In this document: positions 17,372 through 26,124 of the stretch, one piece after another | Numbering within the stretch: the first letter of the stretch is position 1 | Layout of the letters: each line of letters starts with the position of its first letter | Assembly: GCF_047729875.1 (NCBI RefSeq) | Contig: NZ_CP159826.1 | Coordinates: 2,604,001 to 2,668,000, forward strand | Direction of reading: 5' to 3' | DNA from: Marimicrobium sp913061115 | GTDB taxonomy: Bacteria > Pseudomonadota > Gammaproteobacteria > Pseudomonadales > Halieaceae | DNA length: 64,000 nucleotides | The notes under the pieces: generated by a model | Databases searched by the model: none | Told to the model about the DNA's origin: nothing | The model's input: only the letters and a program-made list of their open reading frames with translations | Program-made: the position numbers and the translations under genes

Positions 17372-18163
17372 CTAAACGGGCATATATTCGCCACCATTAA
17401 CATCCAGTGCTGCACCCGTCACGACGCTAGCGTAATCCGAGCCGAAGAACATAGCGGCCTTGGCGCACTCGCCGTCATCGGGAATAATCCCCAACGGAAT
17501 ACTGCGAGTAACGTCCTTGATCAACTCGTCCTGACTCTTACCAGTCGCCTTGGCCTGCCAGGAAAAATAACCCTCCACACTCGGCCCCCACATCCACCCC
17601 ATATGGCAACTGTTCACTCGAATATTGTACTTCCCCAGCTCCAATGCCAGATGCTTAGTGGCACAACGCAACGCGGCCTTGGATGAGCCGTAACCGGCCT
17701 GAGTCGCCAATGGCTTGTGTTCCACCATAGTGGCAATCATGACTATGGCACCACCGCCACTTTCTTTCATATGCGGGACACAGGCTTGCGTAAGATGCAT
17801 CGTGCCGAAAAAGTTGACGTCCATGGCGCGCCGCCAGCCGTCCATACTCGCTTCTTCGATCGGCTCAAAACTGCCGGGGTCATACGCACTGTTGAACAGC
17901 ACATCGATACGCCCAAACTCTTTTGCGACGCGGTCTGCTAATGCCAGACACTGCGCCGGATCGGAAATATCAGTAGGCACTTTGAGGACAGCTGTTCCCA
18001 GACCCAGGTTAAGTATCTCCTGCTCCGCGACATCAAGTTTTGCTTGAGTGCGCGCTGCCAACACCACCGCTGAAGCGCCTTCTTTTGCAGCGAGTGTCGA
18101 TAACTCCTGACCAAGGCCGGGGCCAATTCCGGAAACAATGACCACTTTGTCTTTCATTAACAT
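17372..18163 (-). CDS. SDR family oxidoreductase with Thr at the catalytic Ser position
   Basis: 263-aa short-chain dehydrogenase: glycine motif GIGPGLGQ near residue 12, AART at the end of beta-2 suggesting NADP(H), and Tyr-Lys in AGYGSSKAAL. NNAG is replaced by NSAY, and the residue 13 before the Tyr, normally Ser, is Thr (MIATMVEH). AGGAGAA precedes the ATG at 18163. It occupies the place directly after dnaE where accA is found in many gammaproteobacteria. Probably a dehydrogenase or reductase of the catabolic set. Confidence 0.82.
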   Translation of the reverse strand: MLMKDKVVIVSGIGPGLGQELSTLAAKEGASAVVLAARTQAKLDVAEQEILNLGLGTAVLKVPTDISDPAQCLALADRVAKEFGRIDVLFNSAYDPGSFEPIEEASMDGWRRAMDVNFFGTMHLTQACVPHMKESGGGAIVMIATMVEHKPLATQAGYGSSKAALRCATKHLALELGKYNIRVNSCHMGWMWGPSVEGYFSWQAKATGKSQDELIKDVTRSIPLGIIPDDGECAKAAMFFGSDYASVVTGAALDVNGGEYMPV

Positions 18164-18236
18164 ACTGAGTTTCTCCTATATTTAGAGCATTGATAACACT
18201 GAATAGACACATTCGATGAAAGAGCTGAACAAGGAT

Positions 18237-21200
18237 TCAAGAATACGCTAACGCAACACCTTCACCACCTAATGCGTCGCGCAATTCCTGCAATAATTCA
18301 TCACTGGGCACGACTTGCCAGCCAACGCCCAACCTAATACGCGCCGAATTGTGCGGTTGTCGGTAAATCAACGACACCGGACAACTGCCTCCGCGGGCGC
18401 TCGCGAGCGTTTTCTCCAACAGATCAGCAAACTGATCATTCATCTTCTCAGCGCTTATCTCGATTGTCAGCTCTGAAACCTTACTCTGTCTGGCTTCAGC
18501 AAGACTGCGCAAGCTATTGGCACGCATTGCCAGCTTTCCCGTTTTTTCATCAACGGATATCCGCCCTTCTGCTATCACTATCGTATCTTTTATTAGCAAT
18601 TGCCGAAACTCGGAAAACGCCTCAGAAAATAACGTTACCTCAATCTGAGCACTACTGTCATCGAGGGTAATCACCCCCATGGCACCGCGCCGACTGTTCA
18701 TAGAGCGGGTCGCCATAATGAGTCCAACGACAACCTGGTTACCCTGTTTGCCTCGAGTGTTAGCACTAAGATCGGCAATGCGGTTAGGCGCGAACTTACG
18801 CACTTCCGCCCTGTATTCATCAATAGGGTGCCCAGTAATGTAGAGCCCCAATGTATCGCGTTCGCCGCCCAGGCGCTCTTTGTCCGACCACGTGCGAGCC
18901 GCGCGAAAATCAGCATAGACATCATTGCTACCATTAAGCTGGCTTGGCACCACTTCCCCGAACAGGTCGTTCATACAGTTATCACGATTGCTGGCGCTCT
19001 GCTCAGCCGCTTTCAGAGCATCGTCCAGAGCCGCCATCAGCGTCCAGCGCTCCACGTTCAGTGAATCGAGGGCACCCGAGCGAATCATCGCTTCGAGAGC
19101 ACGCCGATTGACCTTGCGCGGATCTGTGCGAGCACAAAAATCAAACAAATCAGAAAACGGACCACCCTCATTGCGTGCCTGCAAAATACAATCAACAGGC
19201 CCCGCACCCAATCCCTTGATAGCACCAAGGCCATAGATAATGTCGTCGCTCGTATTTACCGTAAACATATACTGCCCTTCATTGACGTCAGGCAGTTTCA
19301 ATACGAGCTTCATACGCTTGCACTCGTCGACAAACACCACGATCTTGTCAGTGTTATCCATTTCTGAGCTCATCACTGCAGCCATAAAGTACGCCGAGTA
19401 GTGCGTTTTCAACCAGGCGGTCTGGTAGGACACTAGGGCATAGGCAGCGGAGTGAGACTTGTTGAAGCCATAGCCGGCAAATTTTTCCACCAAATCGAAA
19501 ATCTTAATCGCGAGACCGCCATTTATACCCTTCGCTGCGGCACCCTCTTCAAATATCTCGCGCTGCCTTTCCATCTCTTTGGGATCTTTCTTTCCCATGG
19601 CACGACGCAACATATCGGCACCACCGAGCGTGTAACCTGCAAGTACCTGGGCGATCTGCATTACCTGTTCTTGGTAGAGAATAACACCGTAGGTGGGCTG
19701 CAGAATGGGCTGTAACCATTCATGTTGGTACTGGGCGTCCGGGTAGGAGATTTTTTCACGGCCTTGCTTGCGATTGACGAAATTATCGACCATACCGGAC
19801 TGCAATGGGCCGGGTCGAAACAGTGCCAACAGCGCCACAATATCTTCGAAACAATCAGGTTGCAGCCGTTCGATCAACTCTTTCATACCCCGAGATTCCA
19901 GCTGGAAAACGGCTGTAGTCTCTCCAGACCGGAGCAGCTCAAAGCTGCGCATATCGTCCAGAGGTATTTGCAAGATCTCCAGTGGCAACTCCCCTGCCCG
20001 CGCTCGAGCAGGGTTAATCATTTTTACTGCCCAATCGATGATGGTCAAAGTGCGCAGACCGAGGAAGTCGAACTTCACCAGACCCGCGTCTTCCACATCA
20101 CCCTTGTCGAACTGTGTGACCAGACCCGAACCACTCTCGTCACAGTAAAGAGGTGAAAAATCAGTGAGCTTTGAAGGTGCAATAACCACGCCGCCGGCGT
20201 GTTTGCCCACGTTTTTCACCACGCCTTCGAGTTGTTCAGCCATATCCCAGATTTCTTGGGCCTGCTCATCCTCCTGTAAAAACTCGCGCAAAGGTTCCTC
20301 TTGCTCCAGAGCCTTGGCCAGGGTAATGCCCACCTCAAAGGGAATCATCTTGGACAACTTGTCTGCCAGTCCGTACGACTTACCCTGAACGCGGGCCACG
20401 TCGCGTACCACGGCCTTGGCTGCCATGGTCCCGAACGTAATAATCTGTGAAACAGCCTCCCGTCCATACGTTTCGGCCACATAATCAATGACTCGGTCGC
20501 GTTTTTCCATACAGAAGTCCACGTCGAAATCCGGCATGGAAACACGCTCGGGATTCAAAAAACGCTCGAACAGCAACTCATACTCAAGGGGGTCGAGATC
20601 AGTAATCTCCAACGCGTACGCCACAAGCGACCCTGCACCTGAGCCTCGACCCGGACCGACTGGAATGTCGTTATTCTTAGCCCATCGAATGAAGTCCATC
20701 ACGATAAGAAAATAGCCCGGGAAGCCCATCTGGATAATGGTATCCAGCTCGAATTCAAGACGATCGCGATAGGTTTGCTGTGTCTGTTGAAAATCGGGCG
20801 CACTAGCATCAAACAAAGCCTGCAGCCGCAAATCTAAACCTTGGTGCGACTGCTGCCGGAAAAACTCATCCATGGTCAGGTCATCGGGCACCGGATAATC
20901 GGGCAAGTAAGGTTTACCCAACTCCAGTACCACGTTACAGCGGCGTGCAATCTCTACACTGTTCGCCAGAGCTTCAGGAATATCCGCGAACAGCTCCACC
21001 ATCTCCTGCGTGGAACGCAAATACTGCTGCTCGGTATAATGACGCGGCCGCCGAGGATCATCCAGCGTACGACCCTCGCGAACACAGACTCGTGTCTCGT
21101 GTGCTTCAAACTCCTGAGCATCAAGAAAACGGACATCGTTGGTCGCTACCACGGGACACTGCAGACCTTGAGCCAGTTTTACCGCAGCATGCAGGTGGGT

Positions 21201-21731
21201 CTCATCGCCCTCTCGACCAGTACGGTGCAACTCGAGATAAAAGCGCTGGGGATACAATTGCATCCAATAGCTCGCTCGCTCTAGCGCGAGCGCGGCTCTT
21301 TCACCCAATAGTGCCTGCCCCACGTCCCCAGCCGCGCCAACTGACAGCGCAATTACCCCCTCCGTGGTCTCTTCAAGCCAGCGCTTACTGACATAGGGCA
21401 ACCCCAGATACTGGCCCTCGGTATAGGCTCGTGAAATCAACAACGTAAGATTGTGATAGCCCGCCTGATTCATCGCCAACAGGCACAACGGATAGGCCCG
21501 CTCTGGGTCATCCGCATCCATCACCATCAGGTCTACCCCAAAGATAGGCTGGACACCTGCGGCAATTGCGGCTTTGTGGAACTTGATCAGACCGTAGAAA
21601 TTACACACGTCGGTAACGGCCACCGCGGGCATAGCCAGTTCTGCAACCCTCCCTATCAGGGATTTTATGCGAACCAGGCCGTCGACCAGGGAGTACTCAG
21701 TGTGCAGGCGTAAGTGGACAAACTCAGTCAT
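18237..21731 (-). CDS. dnaE: DNA polymerase III subunit alpha
   Basis: 1164-aa replicative polymerase, full length (E. coli 1160). N-terminal PHP domain (HLRLHTEYSLVDG), then the polymerase core with the catalytic aspartates in MPDFDVDFCMEKRD, VGPGRGSGAGSLV, the fingers (GYGFNKSHSAAYALVSYQT), helix-hairpin-helix, OB fold (about 985-1060) and C-terminal tau-binding region. It follows rnhB by 41 bases at the end of the housekeeping block. The usual next gene accA is absent; an SDR gene follows. Confidence 0.98.
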   Translation of the reverse strand: MTEFVHLRLHTEYSLVDGLVRIKSLIGRVAELAMPAVAVTDVCNFYGLIKFHKAAIAAGVQPIFGVDLMVMDADDPERAYPLCLLAMNQAGYHNLTLLISRAYTEGQYLGLPYVSKRWLEETTEGVIALSVGAAGDVGQALLGERAALALERASYWMQLYPQRFYLELHRTGREGDETHLHAAVKLAQGLQCPVVATNDVRFLDAQEFEAHETRVCVREGRTLDDPRRPRHYTEQQYLRSTQEMVELFADIPEALANSVEIARRCNVVLELGKPYLPDYPVPDDLTMDEFFRQQSHQGLDLRLQALFDASAPDFQQTQQTYRDRLEFELDTIIQMGFPGYFLIVMDFIRWAKNNDIPVGPGRGSGAGSLVAYALEITDLDPLEYELLFERFLNPERVSMPDFDVDFCMEKRDRVIDYVAETYGREAVSQIITFGTMAAKAVVRDVARVQGKSYGLADKLSKMIPFEVGITLAKALEQEEPLREFLQEDEQAQEIWDMAEQLEGVVKNVGKHAGGVVIAPSKLTDFSPLYCDESGSGLVTQFDKGDVEDAGLVKFDFLGLRTLTIIDWAVKMINPARARAGELPLEILQIPLDDMRSFELLRSGETTAVFQLESRGMKELIERLQPDCFEDIVALLALFRPGPLQSGMVDNFVNRKQGREKISYPDAQYQHEWLQPILQPTYGVILYQEQVMQIAQVLAGYTLGGADMLRRAMGKKDPKEMERQREIFEEGAAAKGINGGLAIKIFDLVEKFAGYGFNKSHSAAYALVSYQTAWLKTHYSAYFMAAVMSSEMDNTDKIVVFVDECKRMKLVLKLPDVNEGQYMFTVNTSDDIIYGLGAIKGLGAGPVDCILQARNEGGPFSDLFDFCARTDPRKVNRRALEAMIRSGALDSLNVERWTLMAALDDALKAAEQSASNRDNCMNDLFGEVVPSQLNGSNDVYADFRAARTWSDKERLGGERDTLGLYITGHPIDEYRAEVRKFAPNRIADLSANTRGKQGNQVVVGLIMATRSMNSRRGAMGVITLDDSSAQIEVTLFSEAFSEFRQLLIKDTIVIAEGRISVDEKTGKLAMRANSLRSLAEARQSKVSELTIEISAEKMNDQFADLLEKTLASARGGSCPVSLIYRQPHNSARIRLGVGWQVVPSDELLQELRDALGGEGVALAYS

Positions 21732-21772
21732 GAAATGATTCTATACGGCTTGCTGCAAATGTTGTACAAAAG

Positions 21773-22372
21773 CTAGCATGCAGCCAGTATTTTTTTTACC
21801 GGAGCGAAGCTGCGGCGATGAACCGGCGTCACACCGAGGGTCTTCAGAGCCTGTAAATGCATCACTGTGGGGTACCCTTTGTGAGCAGCAAATCCATAGC
21901 CCGGATACACCCTATCCAGAGCAATCAGAGCATTGTCTCTATGAACCTTCGCCAGAATTGAGGCAGCGGCAATCGCCGGCACTCTGTCGTCTCCTCCAAC
22001 CACTGCTTCCGAGGCATAGTGCCAACGGGGTAGCCGATTACCATCCACCAGAATGTATTCAGGCTGGGGCTGAAGCGTCTGAACCGCGCGATGCATCGCT
22101 AAAAGAGAAGCCTGCAGGATGTTCATCTCATCGATTTCGGCCACACTGGCACTGGCAATCGACCAGCCCAGAGCTCGAGACCTGATCAACTGGGCCAGCT
22201 CCTCCCTGCGTGCAGCGGTCAGTTTCTTTGAATCGCGCAGCCCCTCTATTGGCTGCTGTGGATCCAAAATGACGGCGGCCGCTACCACGTCACCGGCGAG
22301 TGGCCCACGGCCCACTTCGTCTACGCCCGCCAAAGCGGAGCCTTTGTAGCTACTTTCAAAAAGATCTTTCAT
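21773..22372 (-). CDS. rnhB: Ribonuclease HII
   Basis: 199-aa enzyme removing ribonucleotides from RNA-DNA hybrids. The catalytic motif GVDEVGRGPLAG (D and E of the DEDD set) is at the N-terminus, SKKLTAARREEL follows, and AHKGYPTVMHLQAL near the C-terminus is typical of type 2 RNases H. Position before dnaE is the conserved one; the gene before it in relatives (lpxB) is missing, and fabZ lies 37 bases upstream. Confidence 0.97.
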   Translation of the reverse strand: MKDLFESSYKGSALAGVDEVGRGPLAGDVVAAAVILDPQQPIEGLRDSKKLTAARREELAQLIRSRALGWSIASASVAEIDEMNILQASLLAMHRAVQTLQPQPEYILVDGNRLPRWHYASEAVVGGDDRVPAIAAASILAKVHRDNALIALDRVYPGYGFAAHKGYPTVMHLQALKTLGVTPVHRRSFAPVKKILAAC

Positions 22373-22409
22373 CCCGACTCACCGAAGGCTGACTCTGTGC
22401 CATCTCGCG

Positions 22410-22841
22410 CTAGCGATCCGCGCAAAGTATTGTGGCGCTGGCTGCCAGCTCACCCTCTACGTCAGAACTTACATCGAACTTCCAAATTCCGCGACGCTGT
22501 GAAACGACAGTAGCCCGCAACATCACCCGATCCCCGGGCACACAGGGACGCTTAAAACGGAGCTTATCTGCGCCAGCAAAGTAATACGTCGAACCATCGT
22601 CGTTAGTCTTACCTTGACTATAAAAACCTAAAATTCCGGCCGCCTGAGCCATCGCTTCAAGCAGCAATACACCGGGGAATATGGGATTGTCTGGAAAGTG
22701 TCCGTCAAAATAGGGTTCGTTGATACTGAGGTTCTTGTAAGCAACAATGAACTCGCCCGCTTTCAGTTCCACCACGCGATCAACCAGTAAGAATGGGGAG
22801 CGATGCGGCAGATGCCTGCGAATATCCGTAATGTCCATCAT
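22410..22841 (-). CDS. fabZ: 3-hydroxyacyl-[ACP] dehydratase FabZ
   Basis: 143-aa hot-dog fold dehydratase of fatty-acid synthesis. Catalytic His lies in LPHRSPFLLVDRV and catalytic Glu in FPGVLLLEAMAQ. Length and motifs are normal. In relatives FabZ sits between lpxD and lpxA and competes with lipid A synthesis for 3-hydroxyacyl-ACP; here both neighbours are gone, 69 bases separate it from skp and 37 from rnhB. Fatty-acid synthesis alone explains its retention. Confidence 0.97.
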   Translation of the reverse strand: MMDITDIRRHLPHRSPFLLVDRVVELKAGEFIVAYKNLSINEPYFDGHFPDNPIFPGVLLLEAMAQAAGILGFYSQGKTNDDGSTYYFAGADKLRFKRPCVPGDRVMLRATVVSQRRGIWKFDVSSDVEGELAASATILCADR

Positions 22842-22851
22842 CTTGAGTATA

Positions 22852-22898
22852 GCGCCGGAAACTGTCGGATTTCATCGATACCGAGGTTAGTCCGGCGC
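22852..22898. repeat. Intergenic inverted repeat between skp and fabZ
   Basis: GCGCCGGA (22852-22859) pairs with TCCGGCGC (22891-22898), with an inner TCGG/CCGA pair (22865-22868, 22881-22884). It lies exactly where lpxD is expected. A 9-base direct repeat GTTAGTCCG (22886-22894 and 22910-22918) overlaps the skp stop codon. It could be a weak terminator or attenuator, or part of a deletion scar; no T-run. Confidence 0.6.
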
Positions 22899-22910
22899 CC
22901 AGAACGCCTG

Positions 22911-23429
22911 TTAGTCCGCCGAAAGTTGGTTCAACTTGTCCGTTAGCTGCGCAGTAATGCTATAACTGGGCTCAGCATGGATTACCGCGTTACGCTGCAG
23001 CAAAAGACCAATACCGTCTTTCTCAATAATTTCGCGCAACACTTCTTGCACCTTTGGCGCCATCTGCTCCAGCAGTGCCTGGCCGGCCGACTGTTCAGCC
23101 TGCTGCAATTTCCCAGTCACATGGTCAAGATCGTCCTGCATACTACTCAGTTGCTTCTGGGCCGCAATCTTCTGGTCCTGACTCATCACCGCTGCGTCTT
23201 TCTGGAACGTCTTGAGTAGCGCTTCGCCCTCAGCCTGAAGCTTTTCATACTCTGCTTTGTTTTTCTTAAATTCTTCCTCGTTCCTAATTTCATCAACACG
23301 CTTCTGGGCAACATCCGTTTGCAGAATAGCGCCTTGCACATCAACCACGGCTATTTTGCCCTGAGTCCAACCAAGGGTCGGCATCGACAGTGCCAGCACA
23401 GCAAGTGAAAATTTAAATAATCTAGACAC
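22911..23429 (-). CDS. skp: Periplasmic chaperone Skp/OmpH
   Basis: 172-aa periplasmic holdase that escorts unfolded outer-membrane proteins to BamA. Signal peptide about 1-23 (SLAVLALSMPTLGWTQ), then a short beta segment GKIAVVDVQGAILQT and a long charged coiled coil (about 45-130), the tentacle structure of Skp. GTG at 23429 is preferred because GGAG lies 6 bases upstream; the frame also opens at a TTG at 23441. It follows bamA by 29 bases. Downstream, lpxD is missing. Confidence 0.92.
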   Translation of the reverse strand: MSRLFKFSLAVLALSMPTLGWTQGKIAVVDVQGAILQTDVAQKRVDEIRNEEEFKKNKAEYEKLQAEGEALLKTFQKDAAVMSQDQKIAAQKQLSSMQDDLDHVTGKLQQAEQSAGQALLEQMAPKVQEVLREIIEKDGIGLLLQRNAVIHAEPSYSITAQLTDKLNQLSAD

Positions 23430-23458
23430 ATTCTTCTCCAAAAATTAACAACAGAAAA

Positions 23459-26068
23459 TCAGAAACCACGACCCAAAGTGAATTGAAAGACCTCTTCCTC
23501 GTCAAAGTCGCCAGAATTTATCGGCTTGGCAAGACTGAAAGACATAGGACCAAACCCCGTGACCCAGGTCAAACCTATGCCTACTGAATAGCGCAGTTCA
23601 CCGAAGTCAACGTCATTGCAGCTCTGCTGCAATGGCCCGCAATCGGTATCAAACACATTACCCGCATCTAGGAAAAAAGAAGTGCGCAACTGGCTTTGAT
23701 CCTTGATAAACGGGAGTGGGAACAACAACTCAGCACCGCCCTCGATCAGCACATTACCGCCAAAGGGGTCATTATCGTTATCAATCACTCCATACGACAG
23801 CTGTCCGTCACTGGCGACATACCCGAATTCATTCCCGTCGGGGCCACCAATTTGCGTCGGATTGCCTTCATCATCTATTTCAGTAACGGGCTGCACCACT
23901 CGGTATTGTTCCGCCGGTGTACTGCGTGGTCCCAGGGTATTGCTCTCGTAACCTCTTACTGAGCCAAAGCCGCCAGCGAAATAGTTTTCATAGAAGGGCA
24001 ACCCAGTAGTATTACCGTAACCATCGCCATAACCTAGCTCCGTGCGCAGGCGGAGTGTCCAAGTATTCAGAAACGGCACCGGATAGAATACCTGAGCTTC
24101 ATAGGTCAATTTGTAGAATTCAAGGTCGGAGATTTCTGGCGCAGACACTTCCAAAGCCAAGGTCTGCGATGCCCCCCGCGTCGCCATACGGCCTCGATTC
24201 AATGTCGACTCGGTCCAACTGGCGGTCATGGTCCAGTTTAGGAACTCATCACCATTTTCATCGAGAAATCCGGGGCCAGAGGGCGGAGCAACCTGATAGC
24301 TAGGCGGCAAGTCGCTCAGAGTATCCAGCACCTCAATGCCACTGTATGTACCATCACCATTATTAGTACTTTGGAACCAGCTATAATTTTCATCCAGTCG
24401 AGGGCTGGCTCGAATTTCCTGCACAGCATACTGCCCCGTACTAATATCTGTATTCGCCACGCCAAAACTGAATCCGAGGCGGGCTGTTTCCTTGATAGGA
24501 TAGCCAAAGTTAACAGCGCCACCAAACGTGTTAGTGCTGTAGTTCGCAATATTGACTTCACTGAGGTCAGTGGAGCGATAGAATATATTAAAACCACGGC
24601 TCACCCCATCCTCTGTATAATAAGGATTGGTGTAACTGAAATTATAGACATCCTGATAACGGGAGGCGTTCAGGCCGATGCCAACTCGCTTGCCTGTTCC
24701 CATGAAATTATCCTGCTGCAGGTTAAGGCCATAAATAATGCCTGCATCCTGTGCATAACCTACGCTTGCGCCAATACTTCCAGAGGACTGCTCCTCTACA
24801 GTGTACGTCACATCGATCAGGTCGTCCTGCCCCGCTACGCCTGGCGTCTCCACGACGGCCCTGCTGAAGTAGCCCAGACGCTGCAGGCGGACGCGTGATT
24901 GTTCAATCTTAGCCGCGGAGGCAGGCGCACTCTCCATCTGACGCATCTCACGGCGCAGCACGTTATCTGCTGTTTTTAGGTTACCCTTGAAATTAATTCT
25001 ACGCACATAGGTGCGCTTACCTGGATCGACAAAAAATTTCATGGCGACCGTATTGTCTTCGTCGTTGACATCAGGAATACCGGTGACCTTGGCAAAATTG
25101 TAACCCTCATCACCTAAACGGCGAGTCAAGTACTCCTCGGTGGAAGTCACCATCTGCTGGGAAAAAATCTGCCCGTCGGCAATGAGTAAAAATCTGCTCA
25201 AATCAGACGCAGGCAGCACCAGGTCTCCCGACAGTTCCACCGAACTAATAGTGAACTTTTCGCCCTCGGTGATATTGGCAGTGATGTAGACCTCTTTTTT
25301 GTCTGGAGAAACTGACACTTGCGTGGAATCAATACGGAACTCTAGGTAGCCCCTGTCCATGTAGTAGGACGTCAAACCCTCCAGATCGCCGGTCAGCTTT
25401 TCTTTTGAGTACTTATCGTCATTGGTAAAGAAGGAGAGCCAACCGGTAGTGTGCAGTTCGAACACGTCACTCAGCTGATCCTCGGTAAAAACTTTATTGC
25501 CGACCACGTTGATATGTTTGATGGATGCGACAGTACCTTCGTCAACATCAATACTCACGGTCACTCGATTGCGTGGCTCAGGTATCACTTCAGTTTCGAT
25601 AGTGGCGTCATATCTGCCCTGAAGCACATACTGTCTTTGTAGCTCCAGTTGCATACCTTCCAAGGTGGAACGTCGAAAAACCTGACCCACTGAGAGACCG
25701 GCCCCTTTCAATCCTTCCAGAAGTGCTTCCGTTTCAATCGCCTTATTCCCTTCGATATTGATCTCGCTGATACTGGGGCGTTCGGTCACAATGATCACCA
25801 AAACATTGCCGTCCTGACCAATATTAATATCGTCGAAGTTGCCCGTGGCAAACAGGCTGCGCGTTGCAGCTCGGATCATGGGTTCGTCGACAACGTCACC
25901 CACACCCACCGGCAGTGCAGCGAATACGGTCCCAGCTGAAATACGCTGTAAGCCCTCCACTCGAATATCTGAGATGACGAAACTATCGGCAGCAACCCAA
26001 GGTGCAATCAATACCAGCACCAAAATGAGCGCTTTAGCCGCTTGTTTATTCAAAATGCATCCAATCAC
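23459..26068 (-). CDS. bamA: Outer membrane protein assembly factor BamA
   Basis: 869-aa Omp85 protein inserting beta-barrels in the outer membrane. Signal peptide ending near WVAADS, five POTRA domains (about 25-420; first FVISDIRVEGLQRIS), then the 16-strand barrel with the loop-6 motif GSVRGYESNTLGPRS and a C-terminal strand FTLGRGF. The start is uncertain: GTG at 26068, or TTG at 26053 that would give a shorter typical signal peptide (NKQAAKALILVLVL). Between rseP (56 bases) and skp. Confidence 0.97.
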   Translation of the reverse strand: MIGCILNKQAAKALILVLVLIAPWVAADSFVISDIRVEGLQRISAGTVFAALPVGVGDVVDEPMIRAATRSLFATGNFDDINIGQDGNVLVIIVTERPSISEINIEGNKAIETEALLEGLKGAGLSVGQVFRRSTLEGMQLELQRQYVLQGRYDATIETEVIPEPRNRVTVSIDVDEGTVASIKHINVVGNKVFTEDQLSDVFELHTTGWLSFFTNDDKYSKEKLTGDLEGLTSYYMDRGYLEFRIDSTQVSVSPDKKEVYITANITEGEKFTISSVELSGDLVLPASDLSRFLLIADGQIFSQQMVTSTEEYLTRRLGDEGYNFAKVTGIPDVNDEDNTVAMKFFVDPGKRTYVRRINFKGNLKTADNVLRREMRQMESAPASAAKIEQSRVRLQRLGYFSRAVVETPGVAGQDDLIDVTYTVEEQSSGSIGASVGYAQDAGIIYGLNLQQDNFMGTGKRVGIGLNASRYQDVYNFSYTNPYYTEDGVSRGFNIFYRSTDLSEVNIANYSTNTFGGAVNFGYPIKETARLGFSFGVANTDISTGQYAVQEIRASPRLDENYSWFQSTNNGDGTYSGIEVLDTLSDLPPSYQVAPPSGPGFLDENGDEFLNWTMTASWTESTLNRGRMATRGASQTLALEVSAPEISDLEFYKLTYEAQVFYPVPFLNTWTLRLRTELGYGDGYGNTTGLPFYENYFAGGFGSVRGYESNTLGPRSTPAEQYRVVQPVTEIDDEGNPTQIGGPDGNEFGYVASDGQLSYGVIDNDNDPFGGNVLIEGGAELLFPLPFIKDQSQLRTSFFLDAGNVFDTDCGPLQQSCNDVDFGELRYSVGIGLTWVTGFGPMSFSLAKPINSGDFDEEEVFQFTLGRGF

Positions 26069-26124
26069 CGAATGTTCGCCCCAATTTGGAGAAGTCCAAA
26101 ATCTGTTATTCCCATAGCCTTTGA

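Noticed and set aside
20841..21391. Long plus-strand open frames opposite dnaE
   Set aside because: They are antisense shadows of dnaE with no ribosome sites or recognisable domains.
22373..22409. A shortened lpxA or lpxB hidden between fabZ and rnhB
   Set aside because: Only 37 bases separate the genes, far too little for either, and no overlapping frame encodes hexapeptide repeats.
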